A stretch of DNA of 64,000 bases. Source: Deltaproteobacteria bacterium (GTDB lineage: Bacteria; Desulfobacterota; Binatia; HRBIN30; JACQVA1). Below the pieces are notes generated by a model, which saw nothing but the letters and a program-made list of their open reading frames with translations, was not told the DNA's origin and did not search any database. Position numbers and translations under genes: made by a program. The stretch is from the NCBI GenBank assembly GCA_016178705.1, contig JACOST010000031.1, positions 1-64,000 of the forward strand. The letters are read 5' to 3'. Positions 16,576 to 24,911 of the stretch are shown here, piece by piece (the stretch's first letter is position 1; each line of letters opens with the position of its first letter).

Positions 16576-17939
16576 ACGGGCCGTGGCGGCAATGGCTGCA
16601 GCTAGCCGTCGCCAGCATCGGCCTCGCCGGTTCGATGGCGATGACCGAAGCCATTCTCGCGCGCCATGTGCTCCGGGTGGACCTGACACCCGACCGCGCC
16701 TACACGCTGGCGCAACACTCGCGTCAGGTCTTGGAGAATCTCCGGCACGACGTGCGAGTGGTCGCCTTTCTGCGCGCCGACGATCCGCGCAACCACGAGA
16801 TCGAGGACTTGCTGTGGCGCCTGCGCGCGGTGTCGAGTCGCGTCAGCTACAGCGTCGTCGACATCAATCGCAACCCGATGGCTGCCCGCCAGTTCGGCGT
16901 CAACGCCGACGGCGCGTTGGTGGTGGAGAGCGATGGCCGCCGCAAGGTGTTTAGCAATCCGAGCGAACCGTTGCTGATCGCGGCGATACTGCAAATCACG
17001 CGAAGCGACAAAAAACGCGTCTACTTCGTAACCGATCACGGCGAACGCAGCCCGCAAGACAGCGATCGGCAACGCGGCATGTCGACCGCGCGCGCGGCAC
17101 TCGCGGGTGAGTTCTATGACGTCCAGCCGCTCAGCGTGCTGGCGGGCGGCAGTGTTCCGGCCGACGCCAGCGTGGTGATTCTCGCCGGTCCGCATGCGGA
17201 CGTGCTGCCGGCGGAGCTGCAGACTCTCGCTGACTATCTTGCCCGCGGCGGGGCCCTGTTGGTGATGCTCGATCCGCAGCAGGCCCCAAATCTCGTGGCG
17301 TTCCTGCGCAGCTATCACGTGGCGGTTGGTGACGATGTCATCGTCGATCCCGAGAACCGGCTGTTTGCCGGCGACGTCCTGACCATGACGATTCCCGGAC
17401 TCTCGCCGCGCCAGCCGGTCAGTGCAGCGCTCAAAGCGCCGCCGCTGTTTGCGCAGGCGCGCTCCGTCGAGTTTGTTGCCGATACCGAAGCCCGTTTCGG
17501 CGGCGTATCGTTGCTGGAGAGCAGCCCCGCTAGCTGGCGCAGCGGCGACCCCGATGTGCTGCACGCGGGGACGACGACGTACGTCGATGGGCGAGACGTG
17601 CGCGGTCCCGTCTCGGTGGCGGTGAGCGTGGTGATGCGCAGCAACGCCCGCGATGTGCCGCCCGGACGTCTGATCGTTGTGGGTGATTCTGATTTTGCGA
17701 ACAACTTTTTCATCGAGTACCTTGGCAACAAAGATCTCCTGGCCAATGCCGTGAACTGGCTGGCGCATGAGGAAGAACTCGTCGGGGTGCGGCCGCAACA
17801 ACAGCAGCCCGGCGTGAATCAGTTCTTCGTCAGCGCGCGCCAAGGGCGGGCGGCGTTCTGGCTCGGTACGGTGGTGCAGCCGGCCGTGTTTCTCGTCGTT
17901 GGGATGGTAGTGTTCTTGCGCCGGAGGTTCACGGGATGA
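16572..17939 (+). CDS. GldG-family ABC auxiliary protein
   Basis: A 455-residue protein with one N-terminal membrane helix, a large periplasmic domain and a C-terminal helix followed by LRRRF. The pattern VDLTPDRAYTLAQHSRQVL near residue 36 and VYFVTDHGERSP near residue 151 match the 'ABC-type uncharacterized transport' GldG family (thioredoxin-like and ABC_transp_aux domains). The order ATPase, permease, GldG, DUF4340 is a recurring gene arrangement. It overlaps both neighbours by four bases. No catalytic role is established. Confidence 0.88.
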   Translation: MNGPWRQWLQLAVASIGLAGSMAMTEAILARHVLRVDLTPDRAYTLAQHSRQVLENLRHDVRVVAFLRADDPRNHEIEDLLWRLRAVSSRVSYSVVDINRNPMAARQFGVNADGALVVESDGRRKVFSNPSEPLLIAAILQITRSDKKRVYFVTDHGERSPQDSDRQRGMSTARAALAGEFYDVQPLSVLAGGSVPADASVVILAGPHADVLPAELQTLADYLARGGALLVMLDPQQAPNLVAFLRSYHVAVGDDVIVDPENRLFAGDVLTMTIPGLSPRQPVSAALKAPPLFAQARSVEFVADTEARFGGVSLLESSPASWRSGDPDVLHAGTTTYVDGRDVRGPVSVAVSVVMRSNARDVPPGRLIVVGDSDFANNFFIEYLGNKDLLANAVNWLAHEEELVGVRPQQQQPGVNQFFVSARQGRAAFWLGTVVQPAVFLVVGMVVFLRRRFTG

Positions 17940-18466
17940 CGTGGTGGCGTGCGACCGCCTATCTGGGGTTGTTCATCGGCCTGACTGCGTACTACGTGGC
18001 CAGCGAGCCGGGCTCGGGGGGCAGCGCGCCGGCAACGCCGCCGCCCCACGCGTTCCTCGGGGTGACGAGCGCGAGCGTCCGTACGGTCAGCGTGCAGCGC
18101 GGCGCGGTTACCTTAGAAGCGGTACGTGACGGTGAGCGCTGGCGCGTGGAGCGGCCCGCCAATGTGCACGTGCCGTCGGACCTGGTGGCCGCGTTGGTCG
18201 AGCAGCTGGCCGAGTTGCCCGCGGTGGAAGTGGTGGACGAGCACGGGGAGAGCGCGGCGCAGTTCGGCTTGGAGCCGCCCGAGGCGCATGTGACGTTCAT
18301 GCTCGCCGATGGCCGCAGCGTCGGCGTCGCGCTCGGCGCACGCAACCCGGCGCAGACCGCCGCTTACGGTCGTGTCGACGGCACGACCCGCGTCGTGTTG
18401 CTTGGATTGAACGTGCTCTACTACGAGAACCTGCTCACGCAAGCCGCGCGTCCGAGTAACGGATAG
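17936..18466 (+). CDS. DUF4340-domain protein
   Basis: A 176-residue protein with an N-terminal membrane helix (YLGLFIGLTAYYV) and a beta-rich periplasmic part. Landmarks include VTLEAVRDGERWRVERP, LVEQLAELPAVEVVDE and FGLEPPEAHVTF, which match DUF4340, a domain almost always encoded beside GldG-like genes. It is shorter than many family members, which carry two copies. It overlaps the GldG-like gene by four bases and completes the transporter operon. Confidence 0.85.
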   Translation: MTWWRATAYLGLFIGLTAYYVASEPGSGGSAPATPPPHAFLGVTSASVRTVSVQRGAVTLEAVRDGERWRVERPANVHVPSDLVAALVEQLAELPAVEVVDEHGESAAQFGLEPPEAHVTFMLADGRSVGVALGARNPAQTAAYGRVDGTTRVVLLGLNVLYYENLLTQAARPSNG

Positions 18467-18471
18467 AGCGG

Positions 18472-19725
18472 ATGGGTATGCGCCCGCATCTCCGGCTGGC
18501 AGCCATCTTGGCCGCGGGGCTCGTGTCAGTGGCGGTCCGCGCCTCGGCCGTGCCGCCGGTGTTTCTCATTCACGACGGCGATACGGTGATGTTCGTCGGC
18601 GACAGTGTCACTGAGCACGGCGCTTACCTCGATGACATCGCGATGTACTTCACCGTGCGCTGGCCCGGCTGGCGGGTCGAGTTGCTCGACCGGGGCCGGT
18701 TTGGCGAGCGCGCCGTCGATGGGTTGCAACGGCTGCAGCGCGACGTGATCGCGGTGAAGCCGCAGATGGCGGTGTTGCTCTTCGGCGTCAACGACGGACG
18801 CTATCAGGCCCTTAAGCCCGAGTTCCTGGCCGCGTTTGTGAATGCGGAGCGCCAGATGGTGGCGCGCCTCAAGGCGGCGGGAATCGCAGTCGCGCTCGCC
18901 ACGCCGACGCTGATCGATCCGGATCAATTGCAGGGCTACCACGGCGATGCGGCGGAGTACATTGAAGTCCTCGGCCGCTACGCTCAAGCGGTGATGGACA
19001 TCGGGCACGAACTCGCGGTGCCGGTGCTCGATGTGTACGGTGCGCTGCGCTCGGCGCAGCAGCAGGCGAAGGCCGCGCTGCCGAACTTCACGATGTTTCC
19101 CGCCGGCGTTCACCCCTCGGCCGCGGGCCATCTGGTGATCGCGGCACGCATGCTGCGCGATCTTGGCGCACCGCCGATGACGTCCGACCTGACCATCGAT
19201 GCGGCCACGGTCACCGTTGCGTCGGCCGCCGGCTGCTCGGTGCGCGAGTTGCGAACGCGCGACGGCGCGCTCTCGTTTGTCCGCGCCGACGCGCTGGGGT
19301 GGTGGTACATCGATCCCGCGGCGCGCGCGATTCTTCCGTATGCGCCGGACGTGCGTGAACTGAACGCGGTATGGTTGCGCGTGCGCGAGTTGACCGCGGG
19401 GAGCTATCGAGTGCGCGTCGATGGACAACCGATCGAAGAGGAATTCAGCGCCGCTCAACTCGCTGAGGGCTTGTATGTGCCGTCGGCCGCACCGCCGTTG
19501 TGGCCGCCACACTTGGCCGAGCTGACTCAGCGCATTGCGACGCGCCAGCAGATGCTCCGCCTGCAGTGGGATCCGCTGCAGGCCACCTTGCCGGACGGTC
19601 CGGAGCGCACGGCGATCCTGGCTCAGATGACGCAACTGAACACGCGCTTGCGATCCGAGTTGGTCACGCTTACGCCGCCGCAGCCGGCGCGCTGGGAGAT
19701 CATTCCCCAACGTCGGGAGCACTAG
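18472..19725 (+). CDS. SGNH/GDSL hydrolase-like exported protein, catalytic Asp apparently lost
   Basis: A 417-residue protein with a signal peptide and an SGNH fold: block I FVGDSVTEHG with nucleophile Ser45, block III LLFGVNDGR with oxyanion Asn, and block V GVHPSAAGH with the catalytic His. The Asp normally three residues before that His is Ala here (PAGVHP, codon GCC). Many GDSL enzymes deacetylate polysaccharides or hydrolyse esters; the loss suggests altered or weak catalysis. A C-terminal region of about 160 residues is of unknown fold. It lies six bases after the DUF4340 stop. Confidence 0.85.
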   Translation: MGMRPHLRLAAILAAGLVSVAVRASAVPPVFLIHDGDTVMFVGDSVTEHGAYLDDIAMYFTVRWPGWRVELLDRGRFGERAVDGLQRLQRDVIAVKPQMAVLLFGVNDGRYQALKPEFLAAFVNAERQMVARLKAAGIAVALATPTLIDPDQLQGYHGDAAEYIEVLGRYAQAVMDIGHELAVPVLDVYGALRSAQQQAKAALPNFTMFPAGVHPSAAGHLVIAARMLRDLGAPPMTSDLTIDAATVTVASAAGCSVRELRTRDGALSFVRADALGWWYIDPAARAILPYAPDVRELNAVWLRVRELTAGSYRVRVDGQPIEEEFSAAQLAEGLYVPSAAPPLWPPHLAELTQRIATRQQMLRLQWDPLQATLPDGPERTAILAQMTQLNTRLRSELVTLTPPQPARWEIIPQRREH

Positions 19726-21980
19726 TGCCCGTGCTGTCGAACACACAACGGCGTGTCAGTGACCTCGTCGCTGCCGCACTTGTCTGCACCGTGGTCGGGG
19801 CGTGGTATTTCCAGCGCATCTTCCTGACTGCTTCGACGGCGGCAATCGACTTCGTCAACTACGATCTCTACGCCTACGCGTATCCGATGCTGGCGTATTG
19901 GTTTACCGGTTTGCGCGACGGGGAGTTCACCCTGTGGAACCCGTACCAAGCATGCGGCTTACCGCTGGCGGCGACCGAGAACGGATTTTTCTATCCGCTG
20001 AACTTCTTACACCTCATGCTCCCCACCGGCATCGCGATCGGATACACGACCGTGTTGCACTTCGCGCTCGCGGGGTTCTTCCAGCACCAGTTTTTGCGTG
20101 CGCGGCACCTCGCGTGGCCTGCGTGTTTGATTGGTGCGCTGACGTTCATGCTGATGCCATTGTTCGTCCGCACCGCTTGGTTTCCTGGCTGCTACAACAC
20201 GACTGTGTGGATCGCGGGGATTCTGTGGGCGTGCGAGCGACTGGTGCAACGTCCGACGCGTGGCGCGGTGGCGGCGCTCGCGACGGCGCTCGGGGTGCAA
20301 CTGTTGGCCGGCCGAAGCCAATTGGTGGTGTTTGGCTGGTATTTCTTTGCACCGTATGCAGTGGGTCGCACGTGGAGCGTGTGGCGTCATGACCGGCAAG
20401 AGGGACGGCGCGTTGCCGTTGCCCTGATGTGTGCAGTGATTTTGGGGGGCGCACTGTCCGCGATTCAAATCATTCCGGAAACCGAGCTGGCGGTGAACAG
20501 TATGCGGTCCACCGCGGGCATCAGCGCCCTCGCCGCCGAGGCGTATCCCGGCTCACCCGACATTCCAGAGCTCTGGCAGACGTTGCTTGTTCTCGACACT
20601 GAACGCTGGGATCCGGCGGTCATCTTCCCGCCCTATGGCTGGCATCTGATCGGTTGCGCAGCCGTGGCGGTGCTCTTGGTGCGGCGCCGCTGGGTTTGGT
20701 TTTTCGCGGCCGTGGCGGCGATCTTCTTCGTGTTGGCGGCGGGCTCGCACACCCCGCTGTATGACGTGTTCCGCCGGTTACCGACCGGAGACTGGTTCCG
20801 CGTGCCCGAACGGATGCTGTCGCTCACGGTATTTTCGCTAAGTGTGCTGAGCGCGGTGGGAGTCGACGCACTGGCGCGCGCGGGGGGGAGGGCACGTTGG
20901 GCAGTGGGGTTGCTGATTCTGTCGTCGGTATTGATCTATTGGCAAACCCCGGCACCGTCGGTCGGCGCGACGACCTTGGTGACCGCGTTCGCGTCGAGCA
21001 GCGTCTGCCTGCTGGTGCCGGCGGTGTGGGTGCGGGCGCCCGCGGGCGTCGTGATGGCGGTCGTGCTCGCGATGGAGCTCGTCGATATTCATCCGGCGAC
21101 GCACGCGCACCCGACCGTCTCTGTAGCGGGTTATGGCCGCGCCGATGCCGCGTTGCGTAGAGGCATTGCCCGCGAACGCGCGCCGGGGATGCGAGTGTTC
21201 TACTCGTACCGACCCATTCACTATGTGCCGCTGCCGAAGGTGGGATTGTTGGACGGTTTTCCCACGGTGACCGACTATGAACCGATGACGCTGCGGCGGT
21301 TCGCCGATTTTGCGGAGCAGCTGCACGGCGGGCCGGATGATCCGTTCGGCGCGGTCGTGTTCTTCGGTGATATGCCGTTGCGGGCGACGGCGACGAGCCG
21401 CAGGCTGTTGGATCTCACGAGCGCGCAGCTGGTTGTGCAACGCGGTGACTTGGTCGAGCCCGACCCCTTGCTTGCGCTCGGCTTGGAACTCGTCGACGAC
21501 TATGGTGGGCAGCGCCTCTATCGCAATCCCGGAGCATTGCCGCGGGCGTTCGTGGTATCGCAGTATGTGCTCGAAGCCGACGAGCGCGCGGGGTTGCGGC
21601 GGTTGGCGGATCCGCGATTCGATCCGCATGCCGCAGCGATGCTCGACGCGCCACCGCGCCTGGCTCCAGCGAGTGGCGCTTCCGGTACGGCGACCCTCAC
21701 CGAAGATCAACCGGACGCTGTGACCGTGTTGGTCGAGACCACCGCGGATGCCCTCTTGGTGCTGACCGATGTCGCCTATGCCGGATGGGCGGCGACGGTT
21801 GATGGGAGACCGGAGCCGTTGCAGCGGGCCAACTATCTCTTTCGCGCGGTGAGTGTTCCGCGTGGGTCGCACGAGGTGCGTTTCGAGTTCCACCCGGCGT
21901 CGTTTCGTTGGGGCGCGGCACTGTCCGGCGTCTCCCTGCTGACGATCTTGGCGTTGCTATTCGCTCGTCACCGGTCGTGA
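19725..21980 (+). CDS. YfhO-like multi-spanning membrane protein
   Basis: A 751-residue protein with roughly a dozen membrane helices, then a soluble C-terminal domain and a last helix. The N-terminal loop FVNYDLYAYAYPMLAYW, with an Asp, is typical of GT-C type glycosyltransferases. The C-terminal segment ALLVLTDVAYAGWAATVDG followed by RGSHEVRFEFHP is the diagnostic end of the bacterial YfhO family, which modifies surface polymers with sugars in Gram-positives. The GTG at 19725 overlaps the preceding stop codon and follows CGGGAG; earlier in-frame codons lie inside the SGNH gene. The stop is nine bases from a convergent gene. Confidence 0.85.
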   Translation: MPVLSNTQRRVSDLVAAALVCTVVGAWYFQRIFLTASTAAIDFVNYDLYAYAYPMLAYWFTGLRDGEFTLWNPYQACGLPLAATENGFFYPLNFLHLMLPTGIAIGYTTVLHFALAGFFQHQFLRARHLAWPACLIGALTFMLMPLFVRTAWFPGCYNTTVWIAGILWACERLVQRPTRGAVAALATALGVQLLAGRSQLVVFGWYFFAPYAVGRTWSVWRHDRQEGRRVAVALMCAVILGGALSAIQIIPETELAVNSMRSTAGISALAAEAYPGSPDIPELWQTLLVLDTERWDPAVIFPPYGWHLIGCAAVAVLLVRRRWVWFFAAVAAIFFVLAAGSHTPLYDVFRRLPTGDWFRVPERMLSLTVFSLSVLSAVGVDALARAGGRARWAVGLLILSSVLIYWQTPAPSVGATTLVTAFASSSVCLLVPAVWVRAPAGVVMAVVLAMELVDIHPATHAHPTVSVAGYGRADAALRRGIARERAPGMRVFYSYRPIHYVPLPKVGLLDGFPTVTDYEPMTLRRFADFAEQLHGGPDDPFGAVVFFGDMPLRATATSRRLLDLTSAQLVVQRGDLVEPDPLLALGLELVDDYGGQRLYRNPGALPRAFVVSQYVLEADERAGLRRLADPRFDPHAAAMLDAPPRLAPASGASGTATLTEDQPDAVTVLVETTADALLVLTDVAYAGWAATVDGRPEPLQRANYLFRAVSVPRGSHEVRFEFHPASFRWGAALSGVSLLTILALLFARHRS

Positions 21981-21989
21981 TCCTTCAGC

Positions 21990-22409
21990 TTACGAATTGG
22001 TGTGGCCGTTGGTGTCGCGCGCCAGATCGCTGCGCAGGATTGCCAGTTCCTGGGCCAGGGATTTCACTTGATTCGCGAGCTGCGACAGACGCACGGCGTA
22101 GTTGAGGCAGATTGCGAGCAGAAACAGTTCGCCGAAAAAGAAAATCGTGGAACTTGGCGTCCAGGCACCGATCGCGCGCGTAAGCCAGCGCAACGCGGCA
22201 AACCACACACTCAACAGCGTAATGCCACCGGCGACGGCGAGCCAGATCGGCGAGTATTCCTCGCGCAAGCGTCCGCGGCGAACGAGATGCAGCACGGTGG
22301 CGAAGAGGATGAGGCTGGCGATCAGTGCCAGCACCCGGGTGGCAAAGGCTTCCGGCTGCTGCATGAAGAAGCGCCGCAGCGCGTCAGGATCGAGCGGCTC
22401 GGGGGACAT
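21990..22409 (-). CDS. DUF2304 membrane protein
   Basis: A 139-residue protein with three membrane helices. The motif LVRRGRLREEYSPIWL is diagnostic of DUF2304, a family usually encoded directly after a polyprenyl-phosphate glycosyltransferase, as here. The C-terminal part forms a short coiled coil (SQLANQVKSLAQELAILRSDL). It probably helps a GT2 enzyme supply or flip lipid-linked sugar; that is inferred from context. Confidence 0.88.
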   Translation of the reverse strand: MSPEPLDPDALRRFFMQQPEAFATRVLALIASLILFATVLHLVRRGRLREEYSPIWLAVAGGITLLSVWFAALRWLTRAIGAWTPSSTIFFFGELFLLAICLNYAVRLSQLANQVKSLAQELAILRSDLARDTNGHTNS

Positions 22410-22420
22410 GATAGCTCCTT

Positions 22421-23131
22421 CTATGGCGCCGGGCGCGGCATCGATGCACTGCGCAGCAGTGACAGCACCATCTTGTAGATATAGTAAAGGATGGCCGAAC
22501 CTTGATGCATGGAGTTGCCCCGCAAGCTGGGCGCCATCTCGACGGGCACTTCGACGATGCGGAAGCCGACCCGGTGCAAGAGCAGGAGCATGTCGGCGTC
22601 GGGATAGTCGACCGGAAAGAAGTCATTGCAATAGAAGTCGATCACGCGCGCCGACATTGCTTGATACCCCGAGGTCGGATCGGCGATGTATGGGCCGCCC
22701 AGGGTTTGCAAGAGGCGCTGGAAGACCAGACGCCCGACGTCGCGAACAGCGCCCATCGCGTAGCCGGACGGCTGAATGAAGCGGGACCCGAGTGCGAGAT
22801 CGGCCGTTCCGGCTTGCAGTGGCGCGAGCAGACGCGGAATGTCGCCCGGATCGTGCTGGCCGTCTGCATCGAGTTGCACGAGCCAGTCGGCGCCGTGCCG
22901 CTGCGCGTACTTGTAGCCGGTCTGCAACGCCACGCCGTAACCGAGATTGAACGGATGGCGGACCACGCGTGCGCCGAAGGCGCGCGCCCGCGCGCTGGTG
23001 TCATCGTGTGAGCCATCGTCGATCACCACTACCGCGTCGGCCGGTACCGCGTGAACGGTGGCGGCCAAGGTCGTCTCGATGTTCGCGGCTTCGTTGTAGG
23101 CGGGAATGATGACGAAGACGGAGTGGCGCAT
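22421..23131 (-). CDS. Family 2 glycosyltransferase (polyprenol-phosphate sugar synthase type)
   Basis: A 236-residue GT-A enzyme. Landmarks: VFVIIPAYNEAANIE at the start, VVVIDDGSHDDT for nucleotide binding, LVQLDADGQHDP with the DxD metal site, and DPTSGYQAMSARVI as in DPM1-like enzymes. It should move a sugar from a nucleotide donor to a polyprenyl phosphate at the inner face of the membrane. The ATG at 23131 opens on the first strand; an upstream in-frame start at 23209 would add 26 unsupported residues. It is 11 bases upstream of the DUF2304 gene. Confidence 0.9.
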   Translation of the reverse strand: MRHSVFVIIPAYNEAANIETTLAATVHAVPADAVVVIDDGSHDDTSARARAFGARVVRHPFNLGYGVALQTGYKYAQRHGADWLVQLDADGQHDPGDIPRLLAPLQAGTADLALGSRFIQPSGYAMGAVRDVGRLVFQRLLQTLGGPYIADPTSGYQAMSARVIDFYCNDFFPVDYPDADMLLLLHRVGFRIVEVPVEMAPSLRGNSMHQGSAILYYIYKMVLSLLRSASMPRPAP

Positions 23132-23205
23132 GCAGTCACTGATCGGTTTCGAGCGCCTGGTCGATAGCATCCGGTTGGTGAGCTCAGCAAGCGCGGACAC
23201 GCGCT

Positions 23206-24870
23206 TCAATGGCTATCGTCTGGAGGCGCGTGGAGCGACCGGTAGCGCAGCAGCACCAGCTCGTTGCTGCAGCAACCGGTGTCGGAAAACATTGGCAAGC
23301 GGCGCAGACGGCGAAGCAGCGCACTCGCTTGATCAGCGGTCGGCCAGGTGTCGAACATATCGGACGGGTGCAACGTGATGGCGATCGTATCGACATGGTA
23401 GGCATCGAGGATGGCGAGCAAGGCGGAGGTCTTGGTGCGATCAAGGAAGACTCGGTGGACATCACGCTCGCGCGTGGGATGATCGACGAGGGGGGAGCCA
23501 TGTGCCGCCGGGATCGCCACCACGGAGCATCCGAGCGCATACGGCAGCAGATACGAGGTCAAAATGTCCGAGAAGACGACGGATGGGCGCGTTCCGGTCT
23601 CGGCGACCGTCCGCTCGATATTCCAGTCACCGAGCGGACCATTCGCCTTGAGATCATCGCTAATCGCCTCAGCCGCAGCCACCTCCGTGTAAATCGGTGC
23701 GGCCACGTCCCATATCAGCGCCAGCGCTCCGATACACACTGCGCCCGCCAGAATGCGGCGCACGCGATCCGAGAGCGCCACGGTGCGCAGGAGATCTAGC
23801 ACCCCGACGACGCCCAGGCCTGCGAGTAGATCGTAGGGAATGACCTGCACCAGCCGACACGTCCAGTCGGTGCTGATGTAGAACAGGACTCCATAGAGCG
23901 GTGTCAGTAGGATGACCAACGTGCCGAGCGTAGCACTCAGCGCGTAGCGGTCGGCGATGCTGGCGTGGCCGACACGCCAGCGCTGAACGGCGCTGATGAG
24001 TCCGAGCGCGACCGGTATCCAGAGCAGATGAGGCAGGGCGTTGAAGATTGCGCCGGCGCGATACATCCGCAGCGTCAACGAGCCGAGCGAGAGCGACCAA
24101 TCGCCGCGAATGATGCCGTACATATGCGGTGCGAGGGTACCTCGTTGCAGTGACTGGCTGGCGAGGTTCACCAGCCACGGCGCGGCCGCTACGGCGCCGA
24201 TGGCGAGCGGAATTAAGATTCGCGGCGAGGGCCGCCATGGCGTGGGTGCCGACGAGAGCTCCAGCATGAGCAAGGCAAGGACGCAGAACGCGCCGACAAC
24301 CAGATGCGTCGCAATACACACGCCCAGGAGAACGCCGGCCGCGCTGAGATAGCCCGACCGACCCGTCTGCCGCGCCCGCAGGTAACACAGCAGCGTGAGC
24401 GCAAAGGGCGTCAACGCTATCGCGCGCGGGTAGGGCATTGCCGGCCAGTTCGGACCGGGCGCGTTGACTAGCAAAACGATCGCCGTACCGGTCACCGCCG
24501 CGCGCGGATCACCAGTGAGCGCGCGCAACCAGGCAAAGGTGGCGGCGAGCGTGACGATTGCGAGCAGCGGTGGTGCGGCGATCAGGACCTCGTGCGGTGG
24601 ACGGCCGGTGAGCGCGCACACCGACGCGAAGAGGAGATGCGAGAGCGAGTAGAACGGCGGCGTCGGTGATCCGGCATAGAACGGGTCTCCCGCAAACCAG
24701 CCGTGCTCGAGCGCCTGGCGGATCAGCGCCAAATGCACCCACGTGTCGCTCCACGGCACCAGTAGCACCGTCAGAAAGTGGCGCGTGGCCCACGCATAGC
24801 CGCCCATGACGAGCGCAAGCGCTATCCAACTCAGCCGAGCCTCAGTGGAAGTGGGGGACATTGTTTTCAT
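23206..24870 (-). CDS. GT-C-like polytopic membrane protein, copy 1 of 3
   Basis: A 554-residue protein with about ten or more membrane helices and a soluble C-terminal end. The first loop has WSDTWVHLALIRQA (Asp42), a short acidic motif placed as in lipid-linked-sugar glycosyltransferases (GT-C), followed by GDPFYAGSPTPPFYSLSHL. The C-terminus shares the block YLLPYALGCSVVAIPAAHGS and ends DTGCCSNELVLLRYR, also found in the next two genes. This copy is the most divergent of the three. It lies upstream of the GT2 and DUF2304 genes on the same strand, consistent with use of the polyprenol-linked sugar they make (inference). Confidence 0.8.
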   Translation of the reverse strand: MKTMSPTSTEARLSWIALALVMGGYAWATRHFLTVLLVPWSDTWVHLALIRQALEHGWFAGDPFYAGSPTPPFYSLSHLLFASVCALTGRPPHEVLIAAPPLLAIVTLAATFAWLRALTGDPRAAVTGTAIVLLVNAPGPNWPAMPYPRAIALTPFALTLLCYLRARQTGRSGYLSAAGVLLGVCIATHLVVGAFCVLALLMLELSSAPTPWRPSPRILIPLAIGAVAAAPWLVNLASQSLQRGTLAPHMYGIIRGDWSLSLGSLTLRMYRAGAIFNALPHLLWIPVALGLISAVQRWRVGHASIADRYALSATLGTLVILLTPLYGVLFYISTDWTCRLVQVIPYDLLAGLGVVGVLDLLRTVALSDRVRRILAGAVCIGALALIWDVAAPIYTEVAAAEAISDDLKANGPLGDWNIERTVAETGTRPSVVFSDILTSYLLPYALGCSVVAIPAAHGSPLVDHPTRERDVHRVFLDRTKTSALLAILDAYHVDTIAITLHPSDMFDTWPTADQASALLRRLRRLPMFSDTGCCSNELVLLRYRSLHAPPDDSH

Positions 24871-24911
24871 GCTAGGCGCTGCACTGGCGTCGCCGTCTCA
24901 GTGTCGACCGA

